64,000 bases of DNA from Phycicoccus flavus (GTDB lineage Bacteria; Actinomycetota; Actinomycetes; Actinomycetales; Dermatophilaceae), in NCBI RefSeq assembly GCF_004025965.2, contig NZ_SAYU02000011.1, positions 1 through 64,000 of the forward strand, given 5' to 3'. Made by a program: the position numbers and the translations under genes. Under the pieces are notes generated by a model. The model did not search any database, was not told the DNA's origin, and saw only the letters and a list, made by a program, of their open reading frames with translations. Shown here piece after piece: positions 48,479 through 56,396 of this stretch; the first letter of the stretch is position 1, and each line of letters starts with the position of its first letter.

Positions 48479-49260
48479 CAGTCGTCCACCTTCATCGTGT
48501 AGTCGAGCCCGGAGTGGTCAGCTCTCATCTTGAACTCCGTGAGCTCGAACGGTCGGCGCTGTGCGTCCAGGCCGGTGTGCGTGACAACGAGGAGCGGAAC
48601 CCCGCTCGGCATTCGGAGGTCGCGCGCCTCGTCTCGGGTGGGCATGCGGGCGGTGACCTCCTCGCGCGTGTAGGTGATGGCGTAGCCCTGGTCTTCGAAC
48701 CGCGCGTAGAGGTCTCCGGCCCCGAGGCTGTCACCGCTGGCGAGCTCCGTCGCCTTGGCGATTTCCCACGGGATGTAGGTGGTGCCGATCTGGACGGGCT
48801 CACCATCGACGAAGTACCAGTTCACGCGTTCGACGACGCTCCTGGTTCGTGGCGAGACGTCCAGGCGCTCAGCGACGTGCGCTGGGGGTTGAACGCGACC
48901 GATGCGGTCGAGGGTGGCGTTCGGCGTGAGGGCCTGGGCGATGACCTCGGCGTGGAAAGGGGAGAGGCCGGTCTCCTCGCGCACCTTGCGGGAGTAGCGG
49001 TGCTGCCCGAATCGCATGAGGCGCGGCCGGGCGCGGACGAATGCTCCGCGTCCGTGTTCGGCCGTCACCAAGCCTTCGTCAGTCAGTAGGCGGACGGCCT
49101 CGCGTGCCGTGTTGCGTGCGATGCCGTGCTCCTCCGCCATGACGCGCTCCGAGGGCAGGCGGTCACCGGGGGCCAGCTCTCCTCGGCTGATCTGGTCGCG
49201 CAGTTGCTGCGCAAGTTGGCGGCTCGCCGGCTCGCGAGCGGCTGTCGAGTCATCTCCCAC
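48478..49260 (-). CDS. GntR/UTRA repressor of the element (KorSA-like)
   Basis: A 260-residue regulator. The N-terminal winged helix is SRQLAQQLRDQISRGELAPGDRLPSERV split over 12-40, with the recognition helix in GIARNTAREAVRLLTDEG. A C-terminal UTRA ligand domain follows (from about 95). In pSAM2 the equivalent KorSA represses pra and so excision and replication. The same arrangement occurs here: three near-identical palindromes lie in the 107-bp gap to the Pra-like gene. The GTG at 49260 is chosen; an upstream reading to 49311 would cross the operators. Confidence 0.88.
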   Translation of the reverse strand: MGDDSTAAREPASRQLAQQLRDQISRGELAPGDRLPSERVMAEEHGIARNTAREAVRLLTDEGLVTAEHGRGAFVRARPRLMRFGQHRYSRKVREETGLSPFHAEVIAQALTPNATLDRIGRVQPPAHVAERLDVSPRTRSVVERVNWYFVDGEPVQIGTTYIPWEIAKATELASGDSLGAGDLYARFEDQGYAITYTREEVTARMPTRDEARDLRMPSGVPLLVVTHTGLDAQRRPFELTEFKMRADHSGLDYTMKVDD

Positions 49261-49274
49261 ATGGCGAGCGTAGC

Positions 49275-49345
49275 AACTGGCGCAAGCCACCTCTTGACAG
49301 CACTGGCTCAAGCCACTCCAATAGATCTACTGGCTTGAGCCAGTA
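49275..49345. promoter_or_regulatory. Three GntR operators with an embedded promoter
   Basis: AACTGGCGCAAGCCAC (49275-49290), CACTGGCTCAAGCCACT (49301-49317) and the perfect palindrome TACTGGCTTGAGCCAGTA (49328-49345) share the core CTGGCNNNAGCCA. TTGACA (49294-49299) is a good -35 box for the rightward Pra-like gene and is bracketed by operators 1 and 2. Binding of the repressor would block both divergent promoters. Confidence 0.75.
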
Positions 49346-49367
49346 CTTCCGGAGTGAGGAGCGAGTC

Positions 49368-49778
49368 ATGGCGATGCAGCGACGAATGAAGGTGGCGCAC
49401 CACGATGTGTTCCCGGCCGGTGCCTTCTTGAAGGGGGCGGTGGAGTCGGTGGGCGACTTCAACGCTTCCCCGCGGGAGGACGGGTCACGTCCCCAGCAGG
49501 TGGACAAGGACACGGGCCTGCCCTTGTGGCAGGTGACGGTGCTGGACGCGGACGAGGAGGCCTCGCGGAAGGAGACGGCGCTGTCGGTGAAGTTCGCGGC
49601 GAAGCAGCAGCCGGTGCCTCCGGAGAACAAGTCGGGCATGCCCTGGACGCCGGTCGAGTTCGTCGGGCTGACGGCCCTGGCGTGGATCGACGACTCCGGG
49701 CCCCGTCCCCGTCTCGCATGGTCATTCCGGGCGGAGGGGATGGTCGCGCCCGGCTCGCCCTTGAAGGCCGCGTCGTGA
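49368..49778 (+). CDS. pra: Pra-like activator of replication, integration and excision
   Basis: A 136-residue soluble protein starting MAMQRRMKVAHHDVFPAGAF. The block QQVDKDTGLPLWQVTVLDAD (about 43-62) is the hallmark of the protein annotated in Streptomyces elements as plasmid replication, integration and excision activator (Pra). It is expected to turn on rep, xis and int when the GntR repressor is released. GAGGAG lies 7-9 nt before the ATG, and the promoter carries three repressor operators. Its TGA overlaps the next GTG (GTGA), beginning a tightly packed run of genes. Confidence 0.85.
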   Translation: MAMQRRMKVAHHDVFPAGAFLKGAVESVGDFNASPREDGSRPQQVDKDTGLPLWQVTVLDADEEASRKETALSVKFAAKQQPVPPENKSGMPWTPVEFVGLTALAWIDDSGPRPRLAWSFRAEGMVAPGSPLKAAS

Positions 49779-50035
49779 CCTCCGTGGACCTCGACGCGCT
49801 GGCCCGCTCGTTCGGGGTCGGTACGGACGAGGCGTTGGCGGAGGAGTTGCTGGGGGTCTACGCGAAGACCGAGGACGCGGCCGAGCACATCCTCAGGCTG
49901 GGTCACGCGGGCGAGGACGTGCCGGGCTTCGCCGAGGCGATGGCGAGCGTCGCCGGGTGGTTGGACGTCGCCGCCTCGTGCGTGGACCGGGCCCTGGCGG
50001 CGTGTGAGGCGCACGAGCGGGGCGAGTCGGGATGA
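49775..50035 (+). CDS. Small hypothetical AICE protein
   Basis: An 86-residue acidic helical protein (MTSVDLDALARSFGVGTDEA at the N-terminus) with two cysteines in the C-terminal helix. No family is recognised. It overlaps both neighbours by four bases (GTGA upstream, ATGA downstream), so it is translated with the Pra-like protein and the translocase. Similar small acidic genes sit at this place in other actinomycete elements, where their role is unknown. Confidence 0.65.
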   Translation: MTSVDLDALARSFGVGTDEALAEELLGVYAKTEDAAEHILRLGHAGEDVPGFAEAMASVAGWLDVAASCVDRALAACEAHERGESG

Positions 50036-51577
50036 GCGCCGTTGGCCGCTTGGGCTGGTTCGGCCGGTGGCTGTGGCTCTGGCTGACCGGGCATCGCCGG
50101 ATCGTTGCGATCTGGCTCGTGCTCGCGACTGTGGCCTCGTGGGTGCGCGGGGAGTCGCTGATGGCGTGGGTCGCGACGGGGCTCGCAGTGCCGTTGGCGC
50201 TTGCTGGGTGGGCCTGGTGCCTCCCGGCCGGGTACGAGCGGGTCGTGGCGGGGCCGTCGCGGCGTCGGCGGTGGCGGCGGCACGTACGACGGAACTGGAC
50301 GGGTCTGGCGGAGGCGTGCGGCTGGACCCGCCTCCTGAGAGACCGCTCGGTGGTCGGCTCCCGGCAGCGGTCGGCACAGGCGGTCCCACGGCTGCGGTCG
50401 GTCCGCGCGGAAGGCTCGACGGTGACCCTCGTCGTCCGGGCACGGGCTGGTCAGACCCTGGACCAGCTCGAAGCGGGCGTGCCGGGTTTGGCGGCGACGC
50501 TGGACGCCCTGTCATGGCGGTGCACCGCCTACCGGGGCTCGACCTCGACCCTCCGCGTCGAGCTGGTCATGCACGACGCGCTCCGGGGGCCACGGGACGG
50601 GACAGTCCCGCTCGCCCGGACGTCTGCCGAGCCGGGCCACCTCCTGCCGCTCGGACGCCGGGACGTCGGTGGCACCTGGGGGCTGACCGTCGCCGGGCGG
50701 CACACACTCGTCGCCGGCTGCTCGGGCTTCCGGGAAGGGCTCGGTGCTGTGGGGCCTGGTCGCCGGGCTCGCGCCGCTGGTGCCGTCCGACACGATCCGG
50801 CTGTGGGGGATCGACCTCAAGCACGGCGTCGAGCTGCGGATGGGCCGCGCCCTGTTCGCCACGGTGGCCGACACCGGCCCCGATGCCCTCGCGGTCCTGG
50901 CCGCCCTGCTCGACGTCGCGGAGAGGCGCGGGCAGGCGATGGCCGGTCAGGTCCGCGCCCACACCCCGCGACCGGGCGACCCGCTCCACGTCCTGGTCAT
51001 CGACGAGCTGGCCGACCTGGTCGCGTACGCCGACCGGGAGACGCGCATGGAGGCGGCGCGCCTGCTGGCCCGGCTGTTGACCAAGGGCCGTGCGCTCGGG
51101 GTGGTGGTGGCCGCGTTCGTGCAGGACCCGCGCAAGGACGTCGTGACGATGCGGAACCTGTTCACCCAGCGGGTCGCCCTCCGGCTGCTGTCGGACCAGG
51201 AGAGCGCGATGGTCCTCGGGGACGGCGCGGCCCGGACTGCTCCGGCACACCGGATCTCTCCGACCGCGCCGGGTACGGCCTGGGTGGTCGACGACGAGGG
51301 CAACAGCGACCGGGTCCGCGCCGACTACTGGCCCGACCCGGCCATCCGCGAGCTGGCCACTCGCTACCCCTGCCGGAGCCAGATCGTGCCGTCCCCGCCC
51401 GACCCGCAGGGCACGGACTCCATCGACGAGAGCGCCGAGGACGGGCCGCGACTGCGGTCTGTGCCGTCCGGCCTGCCCGAGAGGGCGCCCCGCGCTCGGC
51501 GTCCCCGCTCGCCGCGGGCCCCGCGAGCCCGTGCCGCTGCCGGTGCGACGTCGGCCGAGGGGAGGCGGTCGGGATGA
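50032..51577 (+). pseudogene. FtsK/TraSA-type conjugal DNA translocase, frameshifted in the Walker A motif
   Basis: Two frames together give one translocase of about 514 residues. Frame 1 from the ATG at 50032 has two membrane helices (about 23-60) and a basic linker, and reaches HTLVAGCSG (224-232). There an extra T at 50728/50729 breaks the frame. Removing it restores GCSGSGKGSVLWGL, a perfect Walker A. Frame 2 then continues with Walker B (LHVLVIDELADLV) to a stop at 51577. Such hexameric pumps transfer double-stranded DNA between mycelia or cells. Either the element has lost transfer, or this is a sequencing error; the rest looks intact. Confidence 0.85.
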
Positions 51578-51951
51578 GCCACCGGTACGGCCCGGACCGA
51601 GTCGCGCTGCACCCCCATGGAATCCGCCTGCCGTACGTCAACGCCAGCGCCGCCGTCCTTGATGAACTCGACGGCATCCGCTGGCGCGAACGCGGCTCCT
51701 GCTCGGGCACCCCGCACGTCGGCTGGTTCGAGGACACGCGTGCCCCCGCGGCTCAGCGCGCCCGCTCCATCTGCGCGGGATGCCCGGTCCGGCGCAAGTG
51801 CCTGGCCGCCGCGCTGCTGTACGGCGAGGAGTACGGCATCTGGGGTGGGCTCGATCCCGACGAGCGCCTTCCGCTCGACGACGTCCTCCGCGACGGCGCG
51901 CCGCTGGGCAGGGTCGTCGACGCCGCACTCCACACCGACCGGGTCGCCTGA
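51574..51951 (+). CDS. WhiB-family iron-sulfur regulator carried by the element
   Basis: A 125-residue WhiB-like protein. The four cluster cysteines are Cys43, Cys67, Cys70 and Cys76 (ICAGCPVRRKC), and the G[VI]WGG-type turn is GIWGG (88-92). WhiB proteins bind the main sigma factor's region 4 and tune transcription in Actinobacteria in response to redox state. Its ATG overlaps the translocase stop (ATGA). Because the broken translocase frame runs on into this gene, a six-frame reading wrongly fuses the two. Confidence 0.9.
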   Translation: MSHRYGPDRVALHPHGIRLPYVNASAAVLDELDGIRWRERGSCSGTPHVGWFEDTRAPAAQRARSICAGCPVRRKCLAAALLYGEEYGIWGGLDPDERLPLDDVLRDGAPLGRVVDAALHTDRVA

Positions 51952-51963
51952 CCCGAGGCCGCC

Positions 51964-53520
51964 ATGCCTACCGCCGCGCTCCCTACCACCGAACCCCCGG
52001 CACGGTTCGGCGGGTTCGGTGAGGACGCCCCGCTCGACGTGGCCGCCCTGCGCGGTGCGAACGGTGCAGGGTTGTTGGGCCGGTTTGCGGACGGTTCGAT
52101 GGACGCATTCGCCGACACCATGGCCGCGGTGCACAACTGCGCCCGCCCGGTGCGGCTGGCGGGGTCCTCGGCGACGGTCGATGCCCGGACCGGGGAAGTT
52201 CTCTCGACGTTTCGCTCGGCCGACGCGCCGCTGGGGGTCCTGTACCGGCCGTGCGGCAACCGCCGCGCCCACATCTGCCCGGCCTGCTCACGCACCTACG
52301 CCCGCGACACCTTCGCGCTCATCAGCGCGGGAGTCGCCGGTGGCAAAAGGGTGCCGGAGCAGGTGGCGGACAACCCGCTCCTGTTCGCGACGTTCACCGC
52401 CCCTTCATTCGGGCTGGTGCACGGTCACCGCGGCGGAAAGCCGTGTCGCCCGCGTCGTCGGGACGACCGCACCCGCTGCCCCCACGGACGCCCGCAGTGG
52501 TGCACCGCCGTCCACGAGCCCGGCGATGCCCGCTCGGGTGCTCCGTTGTGCCCGGAGTGCTACGACACCGCGTCGGCGGTCATGTGGCAGTGGCACGCGC
52601 CCGAGCTGTGGCGGCGCACGACCATCGCGCTCCGCCGCGCGGTCGCCGGTCACCTCGAGGTGATGGAGTCCGCCTTGGGGGAGCGCGCGTCGATCCAGTA
52701 CGCCAAGGTCGCGGAGTACCAAGACCGCGGCCTGGTCCACTTCCACGCCCTGATCCGCCTCGACGGACCCGGCGGCGCCGGTATCGGTGCACCGGCACCC
52801 GCGGCTCTCGACGGCCCGACTCTCGCGGCTCTGGTGCGGGAGGCCGCTCCGGGTGTGACCGTCCTGGCCGAAGCCATCGACGACGAGGACAGCCCGCGCG
52901 TCCTGGCCTGGGGTGTGCAGATCGACGTTCGTGTGGTCACCCCCGCCCACCGGAGCGACGACCCGACCGCGGCTCTCACACCGGGACAGGTCGCCGGCTA
53001 CCTCGCGAAGTACGCCACCAAGGACGTCTCCGGTCTGCACGGCGAGGGACAGCATCGGCCGCACGTCGCCGCCTTCCGGGCCGCCTGTGAGCACCTTGCC
53101 GACCGTGCTGCACGGCACCACGGCGAGGAGCACGACTACCAGCGGATGGGCAAGTGGGTCCACATGCTCGGCTTCCGCGGCCACTTCGGCACCAAGTCAC
53201 GCCGCTACTCCGTGACTCTGGGCGCGCTCCGCCGTGCCCGGGCCCGGTGGCAGGCGATGGCCGCGGAGTCGCGCCGCACAGGGGAGCCGATCGACACCCG
53301 CGACCTCGAGCGTCGTCTCCTGGCCGACGACGAGGACGAGACCACCGTCGTCGTCGGCTCGTGGACCTACTTGGGCACCGGGTGGCGCGACGCCGCCGAG
53401 GAAGCCCTCGCCCTAGCGGCTGCGGCTCGGGCCCGGGAGTACGACCAGTGGCGAGCGGATCGACGGGACGGACACGACAAGGGGACAGGGATCAGCGGAG
53501 CAACGACGAGCACGAGGTGA
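51964..53520 (+). CDS. repSA: Rolling-circle replication initiator (RepSA-like)
   Basis: A 518-residue HUH-type initiator. An N-terminal zinc-finger-like segment with CGNRRAHICPACSRTYARD (about 96-114) precedes the metal-binding VHFHALIRLD (about 258-267). The presumed nicking Tyr is in YLAKYATKD (about 346-354). pSAM2 RepSA has the same layout and lets the excised element replicate before transfer. The ATG at 51964 lies 13 bp after whiB. Its stop is followed at once by xis. Confidence 0.88.
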   Translation: MPTAALPTTEPPARFGGFGEDAPLDVAALRGANGAGLLGRFADGSMDAFADTMAAVHNCARPVRLAGSSATVDARTGEVLSTFRSADAPLGVLYRPCGNRRAHICPACSRTYARDTFALISAGVAGGKRVPEQVADNPLLFATFTAPSFGLVHGHRGGKPCRPRRRDDRTRCPHGRPQWCTAVHEPGDARSGAPLCPECYDTASAVMWQWHAPELWRRTTIALRRAVAGHLEVMESALGERASIQYAKVAEYQDRGLVHFHALIRLDGPGGAGIGAPAPAALDGPTLAALVREAAPGVTVLAEAIDDEDSPRVLAWGVQIDVRVVTPAHRSDDPTAALTPGQVAGYLAKYATKDVSGLHGEGQHRPHVAAFRAACEHLADRAARHHGEEHDYQRMGKWVHMLGFRGHFGTKSRRYSVTLGALRRARARWQAMAAESRRTGEPIDTRDLERRLLADDEDETTVVVGSWTYLGTGWRDAAEEALALAAAARAREYDQWRADRRDGHDKGTGISGATTSTR

Positions 53521-53525
53521 TGGCG

Positions 53526-53741
53526 ATGGAAGAGACGACGGAGATGCAGCGGCTGTTGACGGTGCACGAGGTGGCGGAGGTGCTGGGCACGGCGGACGGG
53601 TTCGTCCGGCAGCTCGTGGCGGCGCGGCGCATCCGGTTCCTGCGGGTGGGCAAGCACCTGCGGTTCCCGGCGTCGGCGGTGCCGGAGTACCTGGCTGCGG
53701 TGACGGTGGAGCCGCTGCCGTCACGCGGGCGGAGTGCGTGA
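53526..53741 (+). CDS. xis: Excisionase (MerR/Xis-type helix-turn-helix)
   Basis: A 71-residue DNA-binding protein. LLTVHEVAEVLGTADGFVRQ is the winged-helix entry of the excisionase/HTH_17 family, followed by RFLRVGKHLRFPASAVPEYL, the wing. It should bend att DNA and steer the integrase to excision. GAGG 8 nt upstream favours the ATG at 53526 over that at 53520. Its stop overlaps the integrase start (TGATG). Confidence 0.9.
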   Translation: MEETTEMQRLLTVHEVAEVLGTADGFVRQLVAARRIRFLRVGKHLRFPASAVPEYLAAVTVEPLPSRGRSA

Positions 53742-54844
53742 TGGGCAAGCGGGTGCGCGGGTCGATCCGCCGGCTGCCGTCCGGGCGCTGGCAGGTCCGG
53801 TACACGGGTCTGGACGGCCTGCGCCGAACGTTGGAGCAGACGCACCGGACGAAGGCCGAGGCCGAGGCGGCGTACGCGATCGTCGCGGCGGATATGGCGA
53901 CCGGCCGGTGGGTCGACCCGTCGCTGGCGGGGGTGACGTTCGGGACGTACGCCGCTCGATGGGTGGCGGAGCGGGCGACGATCACGGGCCGGACCCGCGA
54001 GCTGTACGGGACGCTACTCCGGCTGCACCTCGCGCCCTTCCTGGGCGAGGTTCAGCTGCGGTACCTGTCACCCGCGCTGGTGCGGCGGTGGCGGCAGGGA
54101 CGTCAGGATGCGGGGGTTGGGGCGTCGACCATCGCGAAGGCGTACCGGCTGCTGCGCTCGATCATGGCGACGGCGGTGGATGACGAGGTGATTTTGCGGA
54201 ACCCGTGCCGGATCAAGGGTGCGGGGAGCGAGGTGGCCTCGGAGCGGCCGATCCTCACCCCGGCCGAGGTCGCGCGGCTGGCCGAGGTGATCGAGCCGCG
54301 CTACCGGCTCGTGGTGCTGTTGGCGGTGTACGGCTCGCTCCGGTGGGGTGAGCTGATGGGCTTGCAGCGGAACGACCTCGACCTGGACCTGATGACCCTG
54401 ACGGTGCGGCGCTCGGTCTCGGAGGTCGGGGGCCGGCTGGTGGTCAAGGGGCCGAAGTCGCGGGCGGGGCTGCGGACCATCGCGCTTCCGCTCGGTCTGC
54501 GTGAGGACATCGAGCAGCACCTCGACGCGTTCGCCGAGAAGGGGCCGGAGGGCCGGCTGTTCGTGGGCCACCGCGGCAACACCCTGCACCGATCGAACTG
54601 GTCCACGGTGTGGGTCGCGGCCCGGTCGGCGGCCGACCTCGATCCGCGCGTGCATCTCCACGACCTGCGCCACACGGGCAACCACTTCGCGGCAGCTTCG
54701 GGGGCGAGCACGCGCGAGCTGATGCACCGGATGGGACACGCGAGCATGCGTGCGGCGCTCATCTACCAGCATGCGACGGCGGAGCGGGATGCTCGGATCG
54801 CGGTGACCTTGAACCAGGTCCTGAGTGGGGGTGCCGGGCGGTGA
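53741..54844 (+). CDS. int: Tyrosine recombinase / integrase
   Basis: A 367-residue integrase. The N-terminal arm-binding domain (about 5-55) precedes a SAM-like core-binding domain (about 64-160) and the catalytic domain. The catalytic residues are Arg201 in GSLRWGEL, His307 and Arg310 in LHDLRHTG, His333 in RMGHASM and the nucleophile Tyr342 in IYQHAT. It recombines attP with the tRNA-Gly gene. The ATG overlaps the xis stop by one base. It lies 92 bp from attR, and arm-type repeats begin at its stop codon. Confidence 0.95.
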   Translation: MGKRVRGSIRRLPSGRWQVRYTGLDGLRRTLEQTHRTKAEAEAAYAIVAADMATGRWVDPSLAGVTFGTYAARWVAERATITGRTRELYGTLLRLHLAPFLGEVQLRYLSPALVRRWRQGRQDAGVGASTIAKAYRLLRSIMATAVDDEVILRNPCRIKGAGSEVASERPILTPAEVARLAEVIEPRYRLVVLLAVYGSLRWGELMGLQRNDLDLDLMTLTVRRSVSEVGGRLVVKGPKSRAGLRTIALPLGLREDIEQHLDAFAEKGPEGRLFVGHRGNTLHRSNWSTVWVAARSAADLDPRVHLHDLRHTGNHFAAASGASTRELMHRMGHASMRAALIYQHATAERDARIAVTLNQVLSGGAGR

Positions 54845-54866
54845 TTGGGCACGCGTTGGGCACGCG
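54841..54866 (+). promoter_or_regulatory. Integrase arm-type repeats, right end
   Basis: GTGATTGGGCACGCG followed by TTGGGCACGCG: two copies of TTGGGCACG, 70 bp before the attR core, same orientation as the left set at 41718-41742. Together they form symmetric-distance arm sites of attP. Confidence 0.6.
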
Positions 54867-54935
54867 AGGCACCTGCGCCGTGGTGCCGGTGAGGGGGCGG
54901 GTCCGCCTCGTGCGGCTTGACCTGGGGTGATGGGG

Positions 54936-55009
54936 TGGAGCCGGTGACGAGAATCGAACTCGCGTGTCCAGCTTGGGAAGCTGGCGCTCTACCATTGAGC
55001 TACACCGGC
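54936..55009 (-). tRNA. glyT: tRNA-Gly (anticodon CCC)
   Basis: A 74-nt cloverleaf on the minus strand including an encoded CCA. The acceptor GCCGGTG pairs with CACCGGC, the D arm is GCTC...GAGC, the anticodon stem CCAGC/GCTGG carries the loop TTCCCAA (anticodon CCC), and the T loop is TTCGATT. The 3' half (54937-54981) is the attR core: the integrated element supplies this half and keeps the tRNA functional. Confidence 0.95.
54937..54981. repeat. attR: 45-bp direct repeat inside tRNA-Gly
   Basis: Identical to 41594-41638. The crossover lies within this core, from the anticodon loop to the 3' end of the tRNA gene. Confidence 0.95.
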
Positions 55010-55197
55010 GAGCCGGGTCGAGACCTCCGCAGGTCCTCCCCGGCGCACGGAAGTCTAGCCCACCGTCGCCGATCGTCCTGACCTCCCCCGGTCTGTCGGT
55101 CGGTCGCTGCGGACGCGGGTGGGATCCTGCCCGGGGACGTCGGTCGTCGTCCACATTCGCGAGAGGCGCGCTGGGTTGCGTGGCTAGCGTGGCGGGC

Positions 55198-55569
55198 ATG
55201 AGCGGTCGGGACGCGGAGCACGAGGACGGCGACGCGCTCGTCGAGGTGCACGTGACGACGCCCGACCGGGAGTCGGCGCTGCGGATCGCCCGCGTCCTCG
55301 TCGGCGAGGGGCTGGCGGCGTGTGCGCAGGTCGTGCCCGGGGTGACCTCGGTGTACGTGTGGGACGGCGCGGTGCAGGAGGACGACGAGCACCTGCTGCT
55401 CGTGAAGTCCACGGCCGCGCGGTTCGGGGCCATCCGGGAGCGGGTCGGCGCCGAACATCCCTACGACACGCCCGAAGTCCTGGCAGTCCCTGTGACGGAC
55501 TCCGACACCCGGTACGCATCGTGGGTGCGGGACACCGTTCGCCCGGAGGACACCGCCGGCCCGCTCTGA
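55198..55569 (+). CDS. cutA: CutA-type divalent cation tolerance protein
   Basis: A 123-residue trimeric signal-transduction-like protein. EVHVTTPDRESALRIARVLV (about 15-34), GLAACAQVVPGVTSVYVW (about 38-55) and HPYDTPEVLAVPV (about 89-101) are the conserved CutA blocks. It is linked to copper tolerance in E. coli, though its mechanism is unsettled. The ATG at 55198 is chosen because upstream sequence belongs to the tRNA region. It is the first chromosomal protein gene after the integrated element, followed 16 bp later by a hydrolase. Confidence 0.93.
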   Translation: MSGRDAEHEDGDALVEVHVTTPDRESALRIARVLVGEGLAACAQVVPGVTSVYVWDGAVQEDDEHLLLVKSTAARFGAIRERVGAEHPYDTPEVLAVPVTDSDTRYASWVRDTVRPEDTAGPL

Positions 55570-55585
55570 CACGACGAGGACACCG

Positions 55586-56335
55586 ATGGACCACCGGCTC
55601 ACCGATGCCCGGCCCTCCGCCGACGCGGCATCCGACGACACCCCGAGCAGCGACGACGACCCCGAGACGGCAGGGGCCCTCGAGGCCGCCCTCCTCTCCG
55701 CCGACGGCGGGGGCGGCGCGCAGCTGCGCGGTCACGTCCCGGCGCACCCCGAGGGGGTCGTCCTCGTCCTGCACGGGGGCACCGAGCGCAGCCGCGTCCC
55801 CGTCTCCTGGTGGCGCCTCGCGGTGGTGCGCATGCTCCCGTTCGCCACGGAGCTGCACCAGCGCGCCGGCGAGCAGCTGGCCGTCCTGCGGCTGAAGAAC
55901 CGCGTACGCGGCTGGAACGGCTCGCGCCAGGACCCCGTCCAGGACGCGCGCTGGGCCATCGAGCGGATCCGGCGCGTCTTCCCCGGCGTCCCGATCGCGC
56001 TCGTCGGGCACTCGATGGGCGGCCGGGTCGCCCTCCAGCTCGCCGACGAGCCGGGCGTCGCCGCCGTCGCCTGCCTCGCGCCCTGGGTCGTCGCCGAGAC
56101 GCGCCGGCCGCGGCACGACATCCCGCTCCTGTTCATGCACGGCACCCGCGACCGGATGACCGACCCCCGGCGCACCGCGATCCTCGCCCGTCGCTGGGAC
56201 GAGTCCGGCGCCGACGTCCGCCTCGTCGAGGTGCCGGACGAGGCCCACGCCATGCTCCGCAAGCCGGCGCTGTGGCACCGCACGGTGGCCGAGTTCGTCA
56301 GCGGCGCCCTGCTCGGGCGGCCCCGGACCGGCTGA
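55586..56335 (+). CDS. Alpha/beta hydrolase (serine hydrolase)
   Basis: A 249-residue alpha/beta hydrolase. The nucleophile elbow is VGHSMGG with Ser143, Asp189 is in MHGTRDRMTD and His221 in PDEAHAMLR, giving a full triad. The oxyanion strand is VVLVLHGGTE (about 58-67). The first 35 residues are acidic and disordered-looking. The substrate is unknown (esterase or lipase-like). It starts 16 bp after cutA and is probably in the same transcript. It is convergent with the ClC channel. Confidence 0.88.
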   Translation: MDHRLTDARPSADAASDDTPSSDDDPETAGALEAALLSADGGGGAQLRGHVPAHPEGVVLVLHGGTERSRVPVSWWRLAVVRMLPFATELHQRAGEQLAVLRLKNRVRGWNGSRQDPVQDARWAIERIRRVFPGVPIALVGHSMGGRVALQLADEPGVAAVACLAPWVVAETRRPRHDIPLLFMHGTRDRMTDPRRTAILARRWDESGADVRLVEVPDEAHAMLRKPALWHRTVAEFVSGALLGRPRTG

Positions 56336-56396
56336 GCGGCCCGGCCGGGCGACCCGATGTGGGGCGACCCGGGTGCGCTCGCCGACCGGCGTCCCG

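Larger units (their letters stand above)
41594..54981. mobile_element. Actinomycete integrative and conjugative element (AICE) in tRNA-Gly(CCC), 13.3 kb
   Basis: A 45-bp perfect direct repeat (41594-41638 and 54937-54981) that is the 3' half of tRNA-Gly marks the ends. At the right end lie integrase, excisionase, an HUH-type replication protein, WhiB, an FtsK-type translocase, a Pra-like activator and a GntR repressor, in the order seen in pSAM2/SLP1-like elements. The left part is cargo: a type IV CBASS-like operon and a hypothetical gene. The cargo has visibly lower GC and more AT-rich codons than the host. The element re-created a complete tRNA at its right end. Transfer ability is doubtful because the translocase gene is frameshifted. 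Confidence 0.93.

Noticed and set aside
50032-51951. A single 639-residue fusion of translocase and WhiB
   Set aside because: The frame after 50729 is nonsense until the whiB start; the second half of the translocase is in another frame. The fusion is an artefact of the frameshift.
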